Positions 9,813 through 19,672 of a DNA stretch of 64,000 nucleotides are shown piece by piece; position 1 is the first letter of the stretch; the number at the start of each line of letters is the position of its first letter. The notes below the pieces were generated by a model, which was not told the DNA's origin, searched no databases, and saw only the letters and a program-made list of their open reading frames with translations. The stretch comes from Ruegeria sp. PrR005. GTDB taxonomy: Bacteria > Pseudomonadota > Alphaproteobacteria > Rhodobacterales > Rhodobacteraceae. Location of the stretch: the NCBI RefSeq assembly GCF_010500245.1, contig NZ_JAAGOX010000054.1, positions 62,001 through 126,000 of the forward strand, written 5' to 3'. Both the position numbers and the translations under genes were made by a program.

Positions 9813-11015
9813 TCAGAGCTCTCCGATAAGTCGTTCGTTCAGGGGGTTGAAGCCGATCCGATAGGCCAGCTCGGCGGGTGTCTCGACATCCCAGATGGCA
9901 AGATCGGCGCGCAGGCCCGGCGCGATCCGGCCCCGGTCGTCCAGACCCAAAGCGCGGGCGGCGTGACAGGTCACGCCCGCCAGCGCCTCGGCTGGGGTCA
10001 TGCGGAACAGGGTGCAGCCCATGTTCATGGTCAAGAGCAGCGAGGTCAGCGGCGACGAGCCGGGATTGCAATCGGTCGCCAGCGCCATCGGCACGCCATG
10101 GGCGCGGAAATGTGCGATGGGCGGCTGTTGCGTTTCCCGGATCGTGTAAAAGGCGCCGGGCAGGATCACCGCGACCGAGCCGCTCGCGGCCAGCGCTTGG
10201 GCGTCCTCTTCGGTGGCGTATTCCACATGATCGACCGACAGCGCACCATAGCGCGCAGCCAGTTGCGCACCACCCAGATGGCTCAGCTGTTCGGCATGCA
10301 GCTTGACGGGCAGGCCCAGTTCGGCGGCAATCTTGAAAACGCGCTCAATCTGATCAGGCGAAAAGGCGATCCCCTCGCAGAACCCGTCCACCGCATCGAC
10401 CAGCCCCTCGGCATGGGCCGCGCGCAGGGCGGGAATGCAGACCTCGTCGATATAGGCGTCGTCCCGCCCCTTGTATTCGGGCGGCGTCGCATGGGCACCC
10501 AGAAAGGTGGTGCGCACCGTGACCCGCCGCTGCTGCCCCAAAGCGCGGGCGGCGCGCAGCATGGACAGTTCGGTCTCCAGATCCAGCCCGTAACCCGACT
10601 TGATTTCGACGGTCCCTGCCCCTTCGGCAATCAGCGCATCCAGGCGCGGCAACGCTCCGGCTACCAGCGCCTCGGCGCTGGCCGCGCGGGTGGCGCGCAC
10701 GGTCGAGACAATGCCGCCCCCGGTGCGCGCGACCTCTTCATAGGTGGCGCCATTCAGCCGCATCTCGAACTCGGTGGCGCGGTTGCCGCCGAACACCAGA
10801 TGGGTGTGACAGTCGATCAGCGCCGGCGTCACCAGCCGCCCACCCAGGTCGCGCCGGGGCAAATCCTCGGGCAGCGTCGCGCCTTGCTCCAGCACCTCGG
10901 CGATTCGCCCTTCGCGCACCGCCAGCGCCCCGCGCCTCAGGCCATAACCCGCTGATCCTTCGGTCATTGTCGCCAAATGGGCGTTGCTCAGCAGATAATC
11001 CAACTTGTCGCCCAT
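9813..11015 (-). CDS. hutI: Imidazolonepropionase
   Basis: Opens the ring of 4-imidazolone-5-propionate to give N-formimidoyl-L-glutamate. It is a 400-residue amidohydrolase-fold enzyme with the metal motif [31 protein letters not shown] and the late aspartate in [11 protein letters not shown]. The start at 11015 ([11 protein letters not shown]) matches the family. GGAG lies about 11 bases upstream, whereas an in-frame ATG 21 codons earlier would run through the divergent promoter and the palindromic operator. It is the first gene of the leftward hut operon. Confidence 0.95.
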   Translation of the reverse strand: MGDKLDYLLSNAHLATMTEGSAGYGLRRGALAVREGRIAEVLEQGATLPEDLPRRDLGGRLVTPALIDCHTHLVFGGNRATEFEMRLNGATYEEVARTGGGIVSTVRATRAASAEALVAGALPRLDALIAEGAGTVEIKSGYGLDLETELSMLRAARALGQQRRVTVRTTFLGAHATPPEYKGRDDAYIDEVCIPALRAAHAEGLVDAVDGFCEGIAFSPDQIERVFKIAAELGLPVKLHAEQLSHLGGAQLAARYGALSVDHVEYATEEDAQALAASGSVAVILPGAFYTIRETQQPPIAHFRAHGVPMALATDCNPGSSPLTSLLLTMNMGCTLFRMTPAEALAGVTCHAARALGLDDRGRIAPGLRADLAIWDVETPAELAYRIGFNPLNERLIGEL

Positions 11016-11050
11016 CCGCGTCACATCTCCTCTTGCTGGCGGGTAACGTA

Positions 11051-11066
11051 TGTGAGTAATATCATT
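11051..11066. promoter_or_regulatory. Possible CRP-type half-conserved site in the hut promoter
   Basis: TGTGA-GTAATA-TCATT matches 8 of 10 core positions of TGTGA-N6-TCACA and lies between the divergent hutI and hutF promoters. Catabolite control of hut by CRP is known in enterics; here it is only suggested. Confidence 0.35.
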
Positions 11067-11078
11067 ATGTCTAGACAT
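11067..11078. promoter_or_regulatory. Putative HutC operator, perfect 12-bp palindrome
   Basis: ATGTCTAGACAT is an exact dyad in the only divergent gap of the hut locus. Reading leftward, TAGACA inside it followed by 17 bases and TACGTT resembles the hutI promoter. Reading rightward, TTGCTG (11033) and TAATAT (11057) would place the hutF start at about 11069. A repressor bound here would cover both promoters. HutC-type GntR/UTRA proteins bind palindromes with this kind of TGT/ACA arms; the assignment is inference from position and symmetry. Confidence 0.7.
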
Positions 11079-11089
11079 TAGAGGAAGAC

Positions 11090-12457
11090 ATGCAGAGGAT
11101 TTTCGCGCGCCGCGCCCGCACCGCCGAAGGCTGGCAAACCGATGTCGCCGTCACGCTCGAAGATGGCCGGATCACCGCCGTTCAAGACGGCCAGTCGCCA
11201 CAATCCGACGACGTCCAAGTCGATGTTCTGCTGCCCGCCCTGGGCAACCTGCATTCGCACACGTTCCAGCGGGCAATGGCCGGCATGACCGAGCATCGCG
11301 CCGCCGGACAGGACAGTTTCTGGACCTGGCGCAGCCTGATGTACCGCTTTGTCGACCAACTGACGCCCGAGGATTACGAGGCGATCGCGGCGCTCACCTT
11401 CATGGAGATGATGGAGGCCGGATATGCCGCCGTCGGTGAGTTCCACTATGTCCACCACACGCCCGGCGGCGCCCCCTACGCGCGCCTGACCGAGCTTAGC
11501 GACCGGGTCTTTGCCGCGGCAGCCGAAACCGGCATCGGCCTCACCCATCTGCCGGTGCTTTACAGCTGCGGCGGCGCGGGCGAACAGCCGCTGGCCGGGG
11601 GCCAGCTCCGCTTTGGCAACGACATCGAACGGTTCGCGGCCCTTGTTACCCAGGCCCGGGCACACGCCGTCTGCGCCCTGCCCGCCGATGCCCACGTCGG
11701 CGTGGCGCCGCACTCGCTGCGCGCGATCCGCCCCGCTGACCTGGCCGAGGCAGTGGCCCTGGCCGAGGACAACCCGATCCACATCCACATCGCCGAACAA
11801 CCCCGCGAGGTCGAGGAGATCAGCGCCTGGCTGGGCGCGCGCCCGGTCGACTGGCTGCTCTCGCATGCCGAGGTGAACGCGCAATGGTGCCTGATCCACG
11901 CCACCCATATGACCGAGGCCGAGACCATCGCAATGGCGCGGTCCGGCGCAGTTGCGGGTCTTTGTCCGATCACCGAGGCTAACCTGGGTGACGGCCCGTT
12001 CAACGGGCCGCTCTACCTGCAAAACGGCGGCGCCTTCGGTGTCGGATCCGATTCCAACGTCCGCATCGCCCTGGGCGAAGAGCTCCGTACGCTCGAATAC
12101 TCCCAACGCCTGCATCACCTGCAACGCAACGTGATGATCGCGGGCGAAGGCTCGGTCGGCGCCGCGCTCTACCTTGGCGCGGCCTCAGGCGGGGCGCGGG
12201 CACTTGGCCGGAATTCAGGCCGCATCGTGCCCGGTGCGCTGGCCGATCTGGTGGCGATCGACGCCAGCGGCCCGGCACTCTGCACGCTCGACGGCGACGC
12301 CATGCTGGACGGGCTTTGCTTTTCGGCACCCGACAGGATCGTCACCGACCTGTGGTCGGCCGGACGGCACAGGGTCAGGTCCGGCAGACATGTTGAACAC
12401 GACCGGATCGTCCAGACCTATAAAACCCGATTGCAGGCTCTCCTGTCACGAATATGA
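11090..12457 (+). CDS. hutF: Formimidoylglutamate deiminase
   Basis: Converts N-formimidoyl-L-glutamate to N-formyl-L-glutamate plus ammonia, feeding HutG. It is a 455-residue amidohydrolase with the metal motif [14 protein letters not shown] near residue 60. Further motifs are [13 protein letters not shown] near residue 227, LIHATHM near residue 269, and the late aspartate in [10 protein letters not shown] near residue 322. AGAGGAAG precedes the ATG. It is transcribed away from hutI, with hutC following 82 bases downstream, so hutF and hutC probably form an operon that includes the repressor gene. Confidence 0.96.
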   Translation: MQRIFARRARTAEGWQTDVAVTLEDGRITAVQDGQSPQSDDVQVDVLLPALGNLHSHTFQRAMAGMTEHRAAGQDSFWTWRSLMYRFVDQLTPEDYEAIAALTFMEMMEAGYAAVGEFHYVHHTPGGAPYARLTELSDRVFAAAAETGIGLTHLPVLYSCGGAGEQPLAGGQLRFGNDIERFAALVTQARAHAVCALPADAHVGVAPHSLRAIRPADLAEAVALAEDNPIHIHIAEQPREVEEISAWLGARPVDWLLSHAEVNAQWCLIHATHMTEAETIAMARSGAVAGLCPITEANLGDGPFNGPLYLQNGGAFGVGSDSNVRIALGEELRTLEYSQRLHHLQRNVMIAGEGSVGAALYLGAASGGARALGRNSGRIVPGALADLVAIDASGPALCTLDGDAMLDGLCFSAPDRIVTDLWSAGRHRVRSGRHVEHDRIVQTYKTRLQALLSRI

Positions 12458-12539
12458 CACTAGTTAGCGTCAATTCCCCTTTACTCTCGGGCCGGAATCT
12501 GGGCAATAGCCAACGGAGTTTTTTTTCAGCGGAAGGCAA

Positions 12540-13247
12540 TTGCTGTTGAAGAAACAGATGCGCACCAGTTTTCACGCCGTCCGGGACGAGGTGAAACGCC
12601 GGATAGAAAGCCGCGTTTGGCCGCAGGGTACCTTGCTGCCGACAGAGGCGGAACTGGCCGAAGAGTTCGGCTGTGCCCGGGCCACGGTCAACCGTGCCTT
12701 GCGCGAGCTGGCGGATCAGGGTTTTGTCGAGCGCCGCCGAAAAAGCGGCACTCGCGTCATGACCGCCCCGGTCAAACAGGCGCGGTTCGAGATCGCAATC
12801 GTGCGCCACATCGTCGAAGAACAGAACGCCGAGTACCGCTATGCCCTGGTCGAGCGCAAGGTGGCCGAGGCCCCGGCCTGGCTTGCCTCGCAGCTTGGGC
12901 TCGAAACCGGCACGCGGGTGCTGCACCTGACGTGCATGCATTACGCCAACAACCGCCCCTTCCAGTTCGAGGAGCGCTGGGTCAACCTCCGCGTCGTGCC
13001 CGCCATCGAACAGGCCGACCTAACAAAAATCGGCCCCAACGAATGGCTGCTGAACGCGATCCCCTTCACCGATGCAGAGATTGCCTTTTCCGCAGTGGCC
13101 GCCGACAGCAGGCTGGCCGATTTCCTGGCCACCACGCCGGGCACCCCGGTCATGCTGCTGGAACGGACCACCTGGCTCAAGGGCCAGCCGGTGACCTTTG
13201 TCCGGATGACCCATCATCCGGGTTACCGGGTTCGCTCGGAGTACTGA
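12540..13247 (+). CDS. hutC: Histidine utilisation repressor, GntR family with UTRA domain
   Basis: A 235-residue regulator. The N-terminal winged helix (about residues 5-75) contains LPTEAELAEEFGCARATVNR. The UTRA ligand domain follows from about residue 95, with RVLHLTCMHYANNRPFQFEE and the C-terminal MTHHPGYRVRSEY typical of HutC. In characterised systems urocanate is the inducer. There is no ATG close to the ribosome-binding site. GGAAGG (12531-12536) is three bases from TTG 12540 and nine from an in-frame TTG at 12546, which is the better-spaced start; ATG 12558 is too far. A rare start codon would keep repressor levels low. Confidence 0.92.
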   Translation: MLLKKQMRTSFHAVRDEVKRRIESRVWPQGTLLPTEAELAEEFGCARATVNRALRELADQGFVERRRKSGTRVMTAPVKQARFEIAIVRHIVEEQNAEYRYALVERKVAEAPAWLASQLGLETGTRVLHLTCMHYANNRPFQFEERWVNLRVVPAIEQADLTKIGPNEWLLNAIPFTDAEIAFSAVAADSRLADFLATTPGTPVMLLERTTWLKGQPVTFVRMTHHPGYRVRSEY

Positions 13248-13466
13248 CCTCGCCTCCCAGCCGTCGCCTGTTTCCGTCGGGGAACAGTGCCGAGCGACAC
13301 AGGCAACGCCCGCTTGCAGTCGGCAAGTCGCTGCTGGCACGCGGCGCAGAACCGGAGCGTCCGAAACCTTGCCGTTCTCCCCTGTCCGGTATTAACATTT
13401 GATGTTTTTCAGGCTTTGCATGACAATAATCGCCAGGGTTTCCAGCCTGCGGTTCGAGGGGAAATA

Positions 13467-15230
13467 TTGAAAAGACGCCTGTCCACAATCATGGCAGCGG
13501 ATATCGTCGGCTATTCTGCCCAGATGCAGCGCGACGAGACCGGTACGCTCGACCGGACGACACGGCTGACCACGCTGCTCCAAAGAACAGCGGCCCGACA
13601 TAACGGGCGCATCTTCAACCGCGCCGGAGACGGCTTTTTCCTGGAATTCTCCAGCCCGGTAGCGGCTGTTCGCTGCGCTTACGAAACTCAGCTCCATCTG
13701 GCGGAACCCGCGTCGCGCCAGTCCATCGGCCTGGAACTCAGGATCGGGCTGCACCTGGCGGATGTTATCGTGGAAGGTGACGACCTGTTGGGCGACGGCG
13801 TGAACATTGCCAGCCGGATCGAAGGACTGGCAGAACCCGGCACGGTCCTGCTCAGCGGCGCGGTGTTCGACTACGCAAAGCGGGGCGCGCAGCTCAGGTT
13901 TCAGAAACTTGGTGAAAGGCCTCTCAAGAACATTGAACACACCGTCACGCTCTATACCGTCATTGGCGAGCTCGGCATGCAGAGCCTTGGCACGGCGATG
14001 ATCGAGGAGCCCCGACTGCCGGAACCTGCGCGGAGCGAGCGTTTGGTCAATTCGATAGCAGTCGTTCCTTTCCGAAACCTCAGTAGCGACCCCGACCAGG
14101 AATATTTCGCCGAAGGTCTGACCGACGACCTGATCACCGAGTTGGCACGCTTTCCAGATGTGACCGTGATCTCGCGAAATGCCAGCTTTGGTCTAAAGGG
14201 CATAGATGCGAATGCACCCGACATAGGACGGAGCCTGGCGGCGCGGTTCTGTCTCGAAGGCGGGGTACGCAAACTCGGGTCACGCGTCCGGATCAGCGCG
14301 CACCTGACCGACACGGAATCGAACGAACAGGTCTGGGCGGAACGCGCTGATTGCAGCATGGACGAATTGTTCGATATCCAGGACGACCTTGTGGCCAAGA
14401 TCGTCTCTTGCGTTGCCGGTCAGATAGAACGGCAGGCCGAGGCACTGGCCCGCCGCAAACGCCCCAAGGATCTGGAGGCATACGAATGCCTCATTCGCGG
14501 CCTGTCCTATCATCGCCTCGGCGGAGTGACCCGGGAAAACGCGGAACAGGCGCTGCGCTGGTTCGACGAGGCGTTGGATCGCGACCCTGAGTTCGGTCGG
14601 GCATATGCCTGGCGGGCCTGTGCGCTGGCCACGGTCTCTGAATGGACGGGTGAAGACGTCTGGGACGAGTTGATGCGTGCCGGCAAGCGCGCGATAGAGT
14701 TGGACGAAACCGACGCCGACAGCCATCGCATCGTCGGATCGCTGGCCTTCTATCAATCAGATTTCGCACTTGCGAAATACCATTTCGACCGCGCGCTGAC
14801 CCTCAACCCCAGCCATGCCTATGTGGTGGGGCGCACCGGCGAGCTATACAATTTCCTGGGCGATGGAAAAACGGCGCTCACCTATCTTGAACGGGCCAAG
14901 ATGCTCGATCCGTTCCTGCCGGAATACTGCCGCGAGCTCGAAGCGGTAGCCCACTACGTTCAGGGCGATTTCGAAACCTGCTACCGGGTGGTGGGCGAAT
15001 TCTCGCGTCTGACCCGGCGGTCGGCAGCCTATCGTGCCGCCGCCGCGACACAATTGAACCAGCCAGAGCGAACACAGACGGCGGCACGCGACCTGTTGAT
15101 GCTGGATCCGCAGTTCGACGCCGAACAGTTCATCCAGACAGAATATTACAAGGACCGTGACTTCGCGCACCTTTTGCGCGACCGGATCCGCGATGCGCTG
15201 TCAACCGTTTCGGTCCGACTTGCAGGCTAG
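13467..15230 (+). CDS. Class III adenylate/guanylate cyclase with TolB-like and TPR domains (paralogue 1)
   Basis: 587 residues. A class III nucleotidyl cyclase domain (about 1-165) keeps both metal aspartates (MAADIVGYS near residue 10, NRAGDGFFLEF near 54) and the Asn/Arg transition-state pair in LGDGVNIASRI near 110. A TolB-N/CadC-like region follows from about 193 (IAVVPFRNLSSDPDQEYFAE), then TPR-like helices from about 340 to 540. There is no transmembrane segment. The likely start is TTG 13467, with GAGGGG five bases upstream; it yields the same KRRLSTIMAADIVGYS opening as its two paralogues at 46.5 and 53.1 kb. It ends two bases from the converging Lrp gene. The product, cAMP or cGMP, is not determined. 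Confidence 0.85.
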   Translation: MKRRLSTIMAADIVGYSAQMQRDETGTLDRTTRLTTLLQRTAARHNGRIFNRAGDGFFLEFSSPVAAVRCAYETQLHLAEPASRQSIGLELRIGLHLADVIVEGDDLLGDGVNIASRIEGLAEPGTVLLSGAVFDYAKRGAQLRFQKLGERPLKNIEHTVTLYTVIGELGMQSLGTAMIEEPRLPEPARSERLVNSIAVVPFRNLSSDPDQEYFAEGLTDDLITELARFPDVTVISRNASFGLKGIDANAPDIGRSLAARFCLEGGVRKLGSRVRISAHLTDTESNEQVWAERADCSMDELFDIQDDLVAKIVSCVAGQIERQAEALARRKRPKDLEAYECLIRGLSYHRLGGVTRENAEQALRWFDEALDRDPEFGRAYAWRACALATVSEWTGEDVWDELMRAGKRAIELDETDADSHRIVGSLAFYQSDFALAKYHFDRALTLNPSHAYVVGRTGELYNFLGDGKTALTYLERAKMLDPFLPEYCRELEAVAHYVQGDFETCYRVVGEFSRLTRRSAAYRAAAATQLNQPERTQTAARDLLMLDPQFDAEQFIQTEYYKDRDFAHLLRDRIRDALSTVSVRLAG

Positions 15231-15232
15231 GT

Positions 15233-15691
15233 TCAGCCGATCGGCCCCGGCAAGCGCTCCTCGCTCAGCAGAACGTTGGCCTCGACCTCGCCCGCGCCGG
15301 GCAAGGTCATGATGCGCCGCCGCAGGATACGTTCAAAATCGCTCAGATCCCGTGCCACCACCCGCAGGCGATAGTCATAAAGGCCCAGCACATGCTCGAC
15401 CGTCTGCACCTCGGGGATAGCGCTGACGGCGCGTTCGAAATCCTCCAGGCTGACGCGGCCCTTGCGCGCCAGTTTGACCCCCAGAAATACGGTGACGCCA
15501 AATCCCAACGCCTCGGCGTTCAGGCGCAGGCGGCGGCCCTTGATCACCCCCGCCTCCTCCAGCCGCCGGATGCGCCGCCATGTAGCGGGCTGTGACAGGC
15601 CGAACCGCCGGCCCAGCGCGCCCGCGCTTTGGGTTGCGTCCTGCGCCAGGGCGCGCAGCAGCTTGCGGTCGATCTCGTCCAGCTCGGTCAT
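15233..15691 (-). CDS. Lrp/AsnC family transcriptional regulator (downstream member of tandem pair)
   Basis: 152 residues. The N-terminal helix-turn-helix is at about residues 7-55 (IDRKLLRALAQDATQSAGAL, then GLSQPATWRRIRRLEEAGVI). The RAM effector-binding domain carries the GLYDYRLRVVARD strand. Such proteins assemble as dimers or octamers and sense amino acids. It overlaps the next Lrp gene by four bases (ATGA), so the two are coupled and may form hetero-oligomers. Confidence 0.9.
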   Translation of the reverse strand: MTELDEIDRKLLRALAQDATQSAGALGRRFGLSQPATWRRIRRLEEAGVIKGRRLRLNAEALGFGVTVFLGVKLARKGRVSLEDFERAVSAIPEVQTVEHVLGLYDYRLRVVARDLSDFERILRRRIMTLPGAGEVEANVLLSEERLPGPIG

Positions 15692-16143
15692 ACCGGCAGT
15701 ACCTCGTCGCGCTTGAGCCGCGCGATATGCATCAGCGCCTCGATATCGGCGATATGCGGCAGGGTCAGGATGCGGTCGCGATAAAGCTGCTGGTAATGCG
15801 CCATGTCGCGGGCAATCACCGACAGGCGCACATCGACCCGGCCCAGAAAGGTCTGGATCTCGATCACCTCGGGCACCTTGCGGGCGGCCTCGATGAAATC
15901 GTCAAAGGCGCGCGGCTGGGTCTTGTCGAGCGTGACGCGCAAACTGACCTCGACCGCAAAGCCCAGCGCCGCCCAGTCGATCACCGCCTCCTGCCCCTGG
16001 ATGATGCCAGCCGCCTGCATCTTCTCGATCCGCCGCCAGCAGACGCCCGAGCTGATCCGGCACCGCTCGGCCAGTTCGGCGGCGCCGAGACTGGGGTCGG
16101 CCTGATAATGGCGCAGGATGCGGCGGTCGATATCGTCAAGCAT
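15688..16143 (-). CDS. Lrp/AsnC family transcriptional regulator (upstream member of tandem pair)
   Basis: 151 residues with HTH IDRRILRHYQADPSLGAAEL and CRISSGVCWRRIEKMQAAGI, then a RAM domain with GRVDVRLSVIARD. It differs clearly from the neighbouring Lrp gene, so this is an old duplication rather than a recent one. It is transcribed away from ilvC, and the 131-base gap contains an inverted repeat (TTTTCCA ... TGGAAAA). Control of ilvC and of itself by branched-chain amino acids is a reasonable inference. Confidence 0.9.
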   Translation of the reverse strand: MLDDIDRRILRHYQADPSLGAAELAERCRISSGVCWRRIEKMQAAGIIQGQEAVIDWAALGFAVEVSLRVTLDKTQPRAFDDFIEAARKVPEVIEIQTFLGRVDVRLSVIARDMAHYQQLYRDRILTLPHIADIEALMHIARLKRDEVLPV

Positions 16144-16146
16144 GAA

Positions 16147-17297
<1,151 letters not shown>

Positions 17298-17318
17298 TCG
17301 CCGGACAGCCGGAGATAC

Positions 17319-17349
17319 AAGAGGCGCGCCGCTGGCGCGCCTCTTTGTT
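17319..17349 (+). terminator. Intrinsic terminator of ilvC
   Basis: A 12-bp perfect stem, AAGAGGCGCGCC / GGCGCGCCTCTT with loop GCT, runs into TTTGTT 22 bases after the ilvC stop codon. Confidence 0.93.
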
Positions 17350-17374
17350 GGCAGATTTTTCGCTATAAATTCGG

Positions 17375-17420
17375 TTCCAATTTGGAAACGAATCGTTTCA
17401 CGGGTTCGTGAACCCTTTTT
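17375..17420. promoter_or_regulatory. Three consecutive palindromes upstream of the RTX gene
   Basis: TTCCAATTTGGAA (17375-17387), GAAACGAATCGTTTC (17385-17399) and GGGTTCGTGAACCC (17402-17415) follow one another. The last runs into TTTTTC and could be a short terminator; the first two look like adjacent operator sites. The region is AT-rich compared with the rest of the window. Confidence 0.5.
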
Positions 17421-17514
17421 CTTGCCATTTTGAAAATAACCGAAAAGGTCAATACTTGACTGACCTGAGTAACCGTCCTCCACTAGCGCCCTATTTTCCA
17501 GGGGGGGGAATACA

Positions 17515-18354
17515 ATGGCCACATTCATCGAAATCGCTGGGTTTTCGAGCGGCCCGTTCGCAGACGACACGTTTGACAGCGCAGATACCGGAGACAACTT
17601 TCTGATCGGGGACGCTGGGAACACGCTGCTCGGCCCGGGAACGGGCGGCAACGATACGCTAGCGATTTCGGCAAGCTATTCCGGAACAAATGTCATCGCA
17701 GGAGACAGCAGCAACCTGGCGAGCGGGGCCACCGGTGGCAACGACACCTTGACAGGCGGTGACAATGCTGAACGGAACGAGATGTACGGTGATGCCTATA
17801 ACATGCAGGCGTTTTCAACCGGTGGAAACGACCTTCTGATTGCGGGTGACGGCGCGTTCAAAAACGAGATGTACGGCGACGCTTACCTTGGGAATTTCCA
17901 ATCTGTTGGCGGCAACGACACCCTGATCAGCGGAACCGGCAACGACCTTTTGGTTGGGGATTTCATGTTTCAATTTGGGGCGCTCACGGGTTCGGACATC
18001 TTCGTATTTCGTCCAGATAATGGCCAGGATCAGATAGTCGATTTCGAGCGGGGCAAGGACAAGATAGACCTGTCCGAACTCGTAATAGTCGACCTTTCAA
18101 TCCCGAGGAAGGGCCTCGACAGACTCCCTGAAAAGGCTCTTGACGCGCTACTGGCGCGACACTCGCAATCCTTGAGCTTCGACGACCTGGATTCGAACGG
18201 TAGTGGCGTGCTGGACGACGGCGACGATTTTGTTTCAGTTGCCGATGGCCAAACGACGATAGACCTTGGGGCTGCCTTGGGCGGCGCCGTGGGAGAAAAC
18301 ACTGTTGAAATCCTGAACGTAACGGGTCTAACAGTCGACGACTTCATTTTCTAG
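17515..18354 (+). CDS. Short RTX-type calcium-binding repeat protein
   Basis: 279 residues. Several degenerate nonapeptide-like repeats (GGNDTL, GGNDLLIAGDG, GNDLLVGDF) occupy about residues 45-150. A serralysin-type C-terminal block follows (GSDIFVFRPDNGQDQIVDFE, then KDKIDLSEL), and it ends in TVEILNVTGLTVDDFIF. Such C-termini carry the uncleaved secretion signal for type I export, so the protein is probably secreted and folds on Ca2+. An EF-hand-like DLDSNGSGVLDDGDDF lies near residue 222. No enzymatic or toxin domain is present, and no transporter genes are nearby. An eight-G run precedes the ATG. Codon use is less G/C-rich than its neighbours, suggesting transfer. Confidence 0.8.
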   Translation: MATFIEIAGFSSGPFADDTFDSADTGDNFLIGDAGNTLLGPGTGGNDTLAISASYSGTNVIAGDSSNLASGATGGNDTLTGGDNAERNEMYGDAYNMQAFSTGGNDLLIAGDGAFKNEMYGDAYLGNFQSVGGNDTLISGTGNDLLVGDFMFQFGALTGSDIFVFRPDNGQDQIVDFERGKDKIDLSELVIVDLSIPRKGLDRLPEKALDALLARHSQSLSFDDLDSNGSGVLDDGDDFVSVADGQTTIDLGAALGGAVGENTVEILNVTGLTVDDFIF

Positions 18355-18684
18355 GGCTGCCAGAGCGGCGACGCTGGCGAAATCCCAACATTGGCTCATT
18401 TACCGGCGTGATCCCGCGCGGGTTCGTTTTGATGGAATTGGCCAATGTGCGATTTTGCAGACTGGCGCGCTGGCAGCGGCCGCGACCCCAGTCGGTATCT
18501 TGATTGCCGCCACCGCGATCGAGCAGCTGCTCGACCGGCACCTGACCGATGAAGAGGATCTTGCGGTGCCGATCCTCCTGCATCACAAGCTGAGGGGCTA
18601 ATCTTCGGCCCAAACCGAACCGTCGCCCATTGACCCCGGCGTCGCGCCGGGGTCATCTGGCGCGGCCCGAACGAAAGCGCATAA
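18355..18684 (+). other. Intergenic stretch holding an orphan open frame
   Basis: The plus-strand frame stays open from 18356 to a TAA at 18599-18601 and encodes protein-like sequence (for example AIEQLLDRHLTDEEDLAVP then ILLHHKLRG). It has no ATG or GTG and no ribosome-binding site; only a TTG at 18455 could start it. It may be the 3' relic of a lost gene. I do not recognise its family. No promoter for the following gene stands out. Confidence 0.3.
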
Positions 18685-19599
18685 GTGACCCAGACCCCCG
18701 ACATTACCGGCAAAAGCTGGGCCATGATCGCCACGCTCGGCTTTGTCTGGGGCGGCACCTTTCTGGTCCAGGCGATGGCGCTGGAAACAGCGCCGCCTTT
18801 CTGGGTTGCCGCCGGGCGCATCGGTTTTGCCGCCACGCTGACCGCTCTGGTCTGGCTGGCGCGCGGCGGGCGCATGTTCACCGCCGAAGATACCAACTGG
18901 CCCACGCTGACCTTGGTGGCGGTCCTCTCTGCTGCCGCGCCCTTCATGCTGATCGCCTGGGGCCAGCAATACGTGACCTCGTCCTTTACCGGCGTGTCGA
19001 TGGCGGCGGTGGCGCTGATCGTGCTGCCGATGGCGCATTTCCTGCTTCCAGGCGAGCGGATGACCTGGCGCAAGACCCTGGGCTTTATCATCGGCTTTGC
19101 CGGGATCGTGCTGCTGATCGGCCCCGGCGCCTTCGCCAGCAGCGGCGCGGGCATAGAGCCTCTGGGACGGCTCGCCTGCCTGTCGGCGGCGGGTTGCTAT
19201 GCAACCAGCTCGGTGCTGATGCGGCGGTTGCCGCCGCTCGACCCGGTGGGCCTTTCTGCGGCGACGCTGCTGATCGGCTCGGCCGTCGTGATCCCGCTGG
19301 CGCTGGTCAGCCACGGGCTGCCGCCTGACCCGGGCAGCAAGGGGCTGATGCTGATCGCACTACTGGGACTGGTGCCGACAGCGGCGGCGAACCTGCTCCG
19401 GATCATCGTGGCGCGCACCGCCGGTCCCGTCTTCATGAGCCTGACCAACTACCAGGTGCCGGTCTGGTCGGTACTCTTGGGCGCACTGGTGCTGGGCGAG
19501 CCGCTGCCACCCACCCTGCTCTGGGCGCTCCTGATGATCCTGACCGGTGTCGCGCTCAGCCAATATGGCGCGCTGCGGCGGCTGTTCACCGGCCGTTAA
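18685..19599 (+). CDS. EamA/DMT-family transporter
   Basis: 304 residues with ten predicted membrane helices in two EamA repeats. The first begins LGFVWGGTFLVQAMALE, the second LACLSAAGCYATSSVLMRRL at about residue 155. Drug/metabolite transporters of this group export amino acids or small metabolites across the inner membrane; the substrate is unknown. It starts with GTG (18685). It converges on glmM with a copy of the dispersed repeat in between. Confidence 0.88.
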   Translation: MTQTPDITGKSWAMIATLGFVWGGTFLVQAMALETAPPFWVAAGRIGFAATLTALVWLARGGRMFTAEDTNWPTLTLVAVLSAAAPFMLIAWGQQYVTSSFTGVSMAAVALIVLPMAHFLLPGERMTWRKTLGFIIGFAGIVLLIGPGAFASSGAGIEPLGRLACLSAAGCYATSSVLMRRLPPLDPVGLSAATLLIGSAVVIPLALVSHGLPPDPGSKGLMLIALLGLVPTAAANLLRIIVARTAGPVFMSLTNYQVPVWSVLLGALVLGEPLPPTLLWALLMILTGVALSQYGALRRLFTGR

Positions 19600-19610
19600 C
19601 GCCACCCTCG

Positions 19611-19672
19611 CTTCATTTCGCCGAAAATACTCCGGGGGAGTCGCGCGTCCGCGCGACGGGGGGCAGCGCCCC
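19611..19672 (+). repeat. Dispersed intergenic repeat, copy 3 (full type)
   Basis: It contains CTTCATTTCGCCGA, the core AAATACTCCGGGGG, a variable hairpin GTCGCGCG-TC-CGCGCGAC and the closing hairpin GGGGGGCAGCGCCCCC. It sits between the EamA gene and converging glmM and reaches the glmM stop codon. Confidence 0.9.

Noticed and set aside
13287-13466. N-terminal extension of the first cyclase
   Set aside because: The extra 60 residues have no counterpart in the two paralogues. The ribosome-binding site GAGGGG points to TTG 13467.
17515-18354. RTX protein as a haemolysin or protease
   Set aside because: No catalytic HExxH motif or toxin domain, only 279 residues, and no activating acyltransferase or type I transporter nearby.
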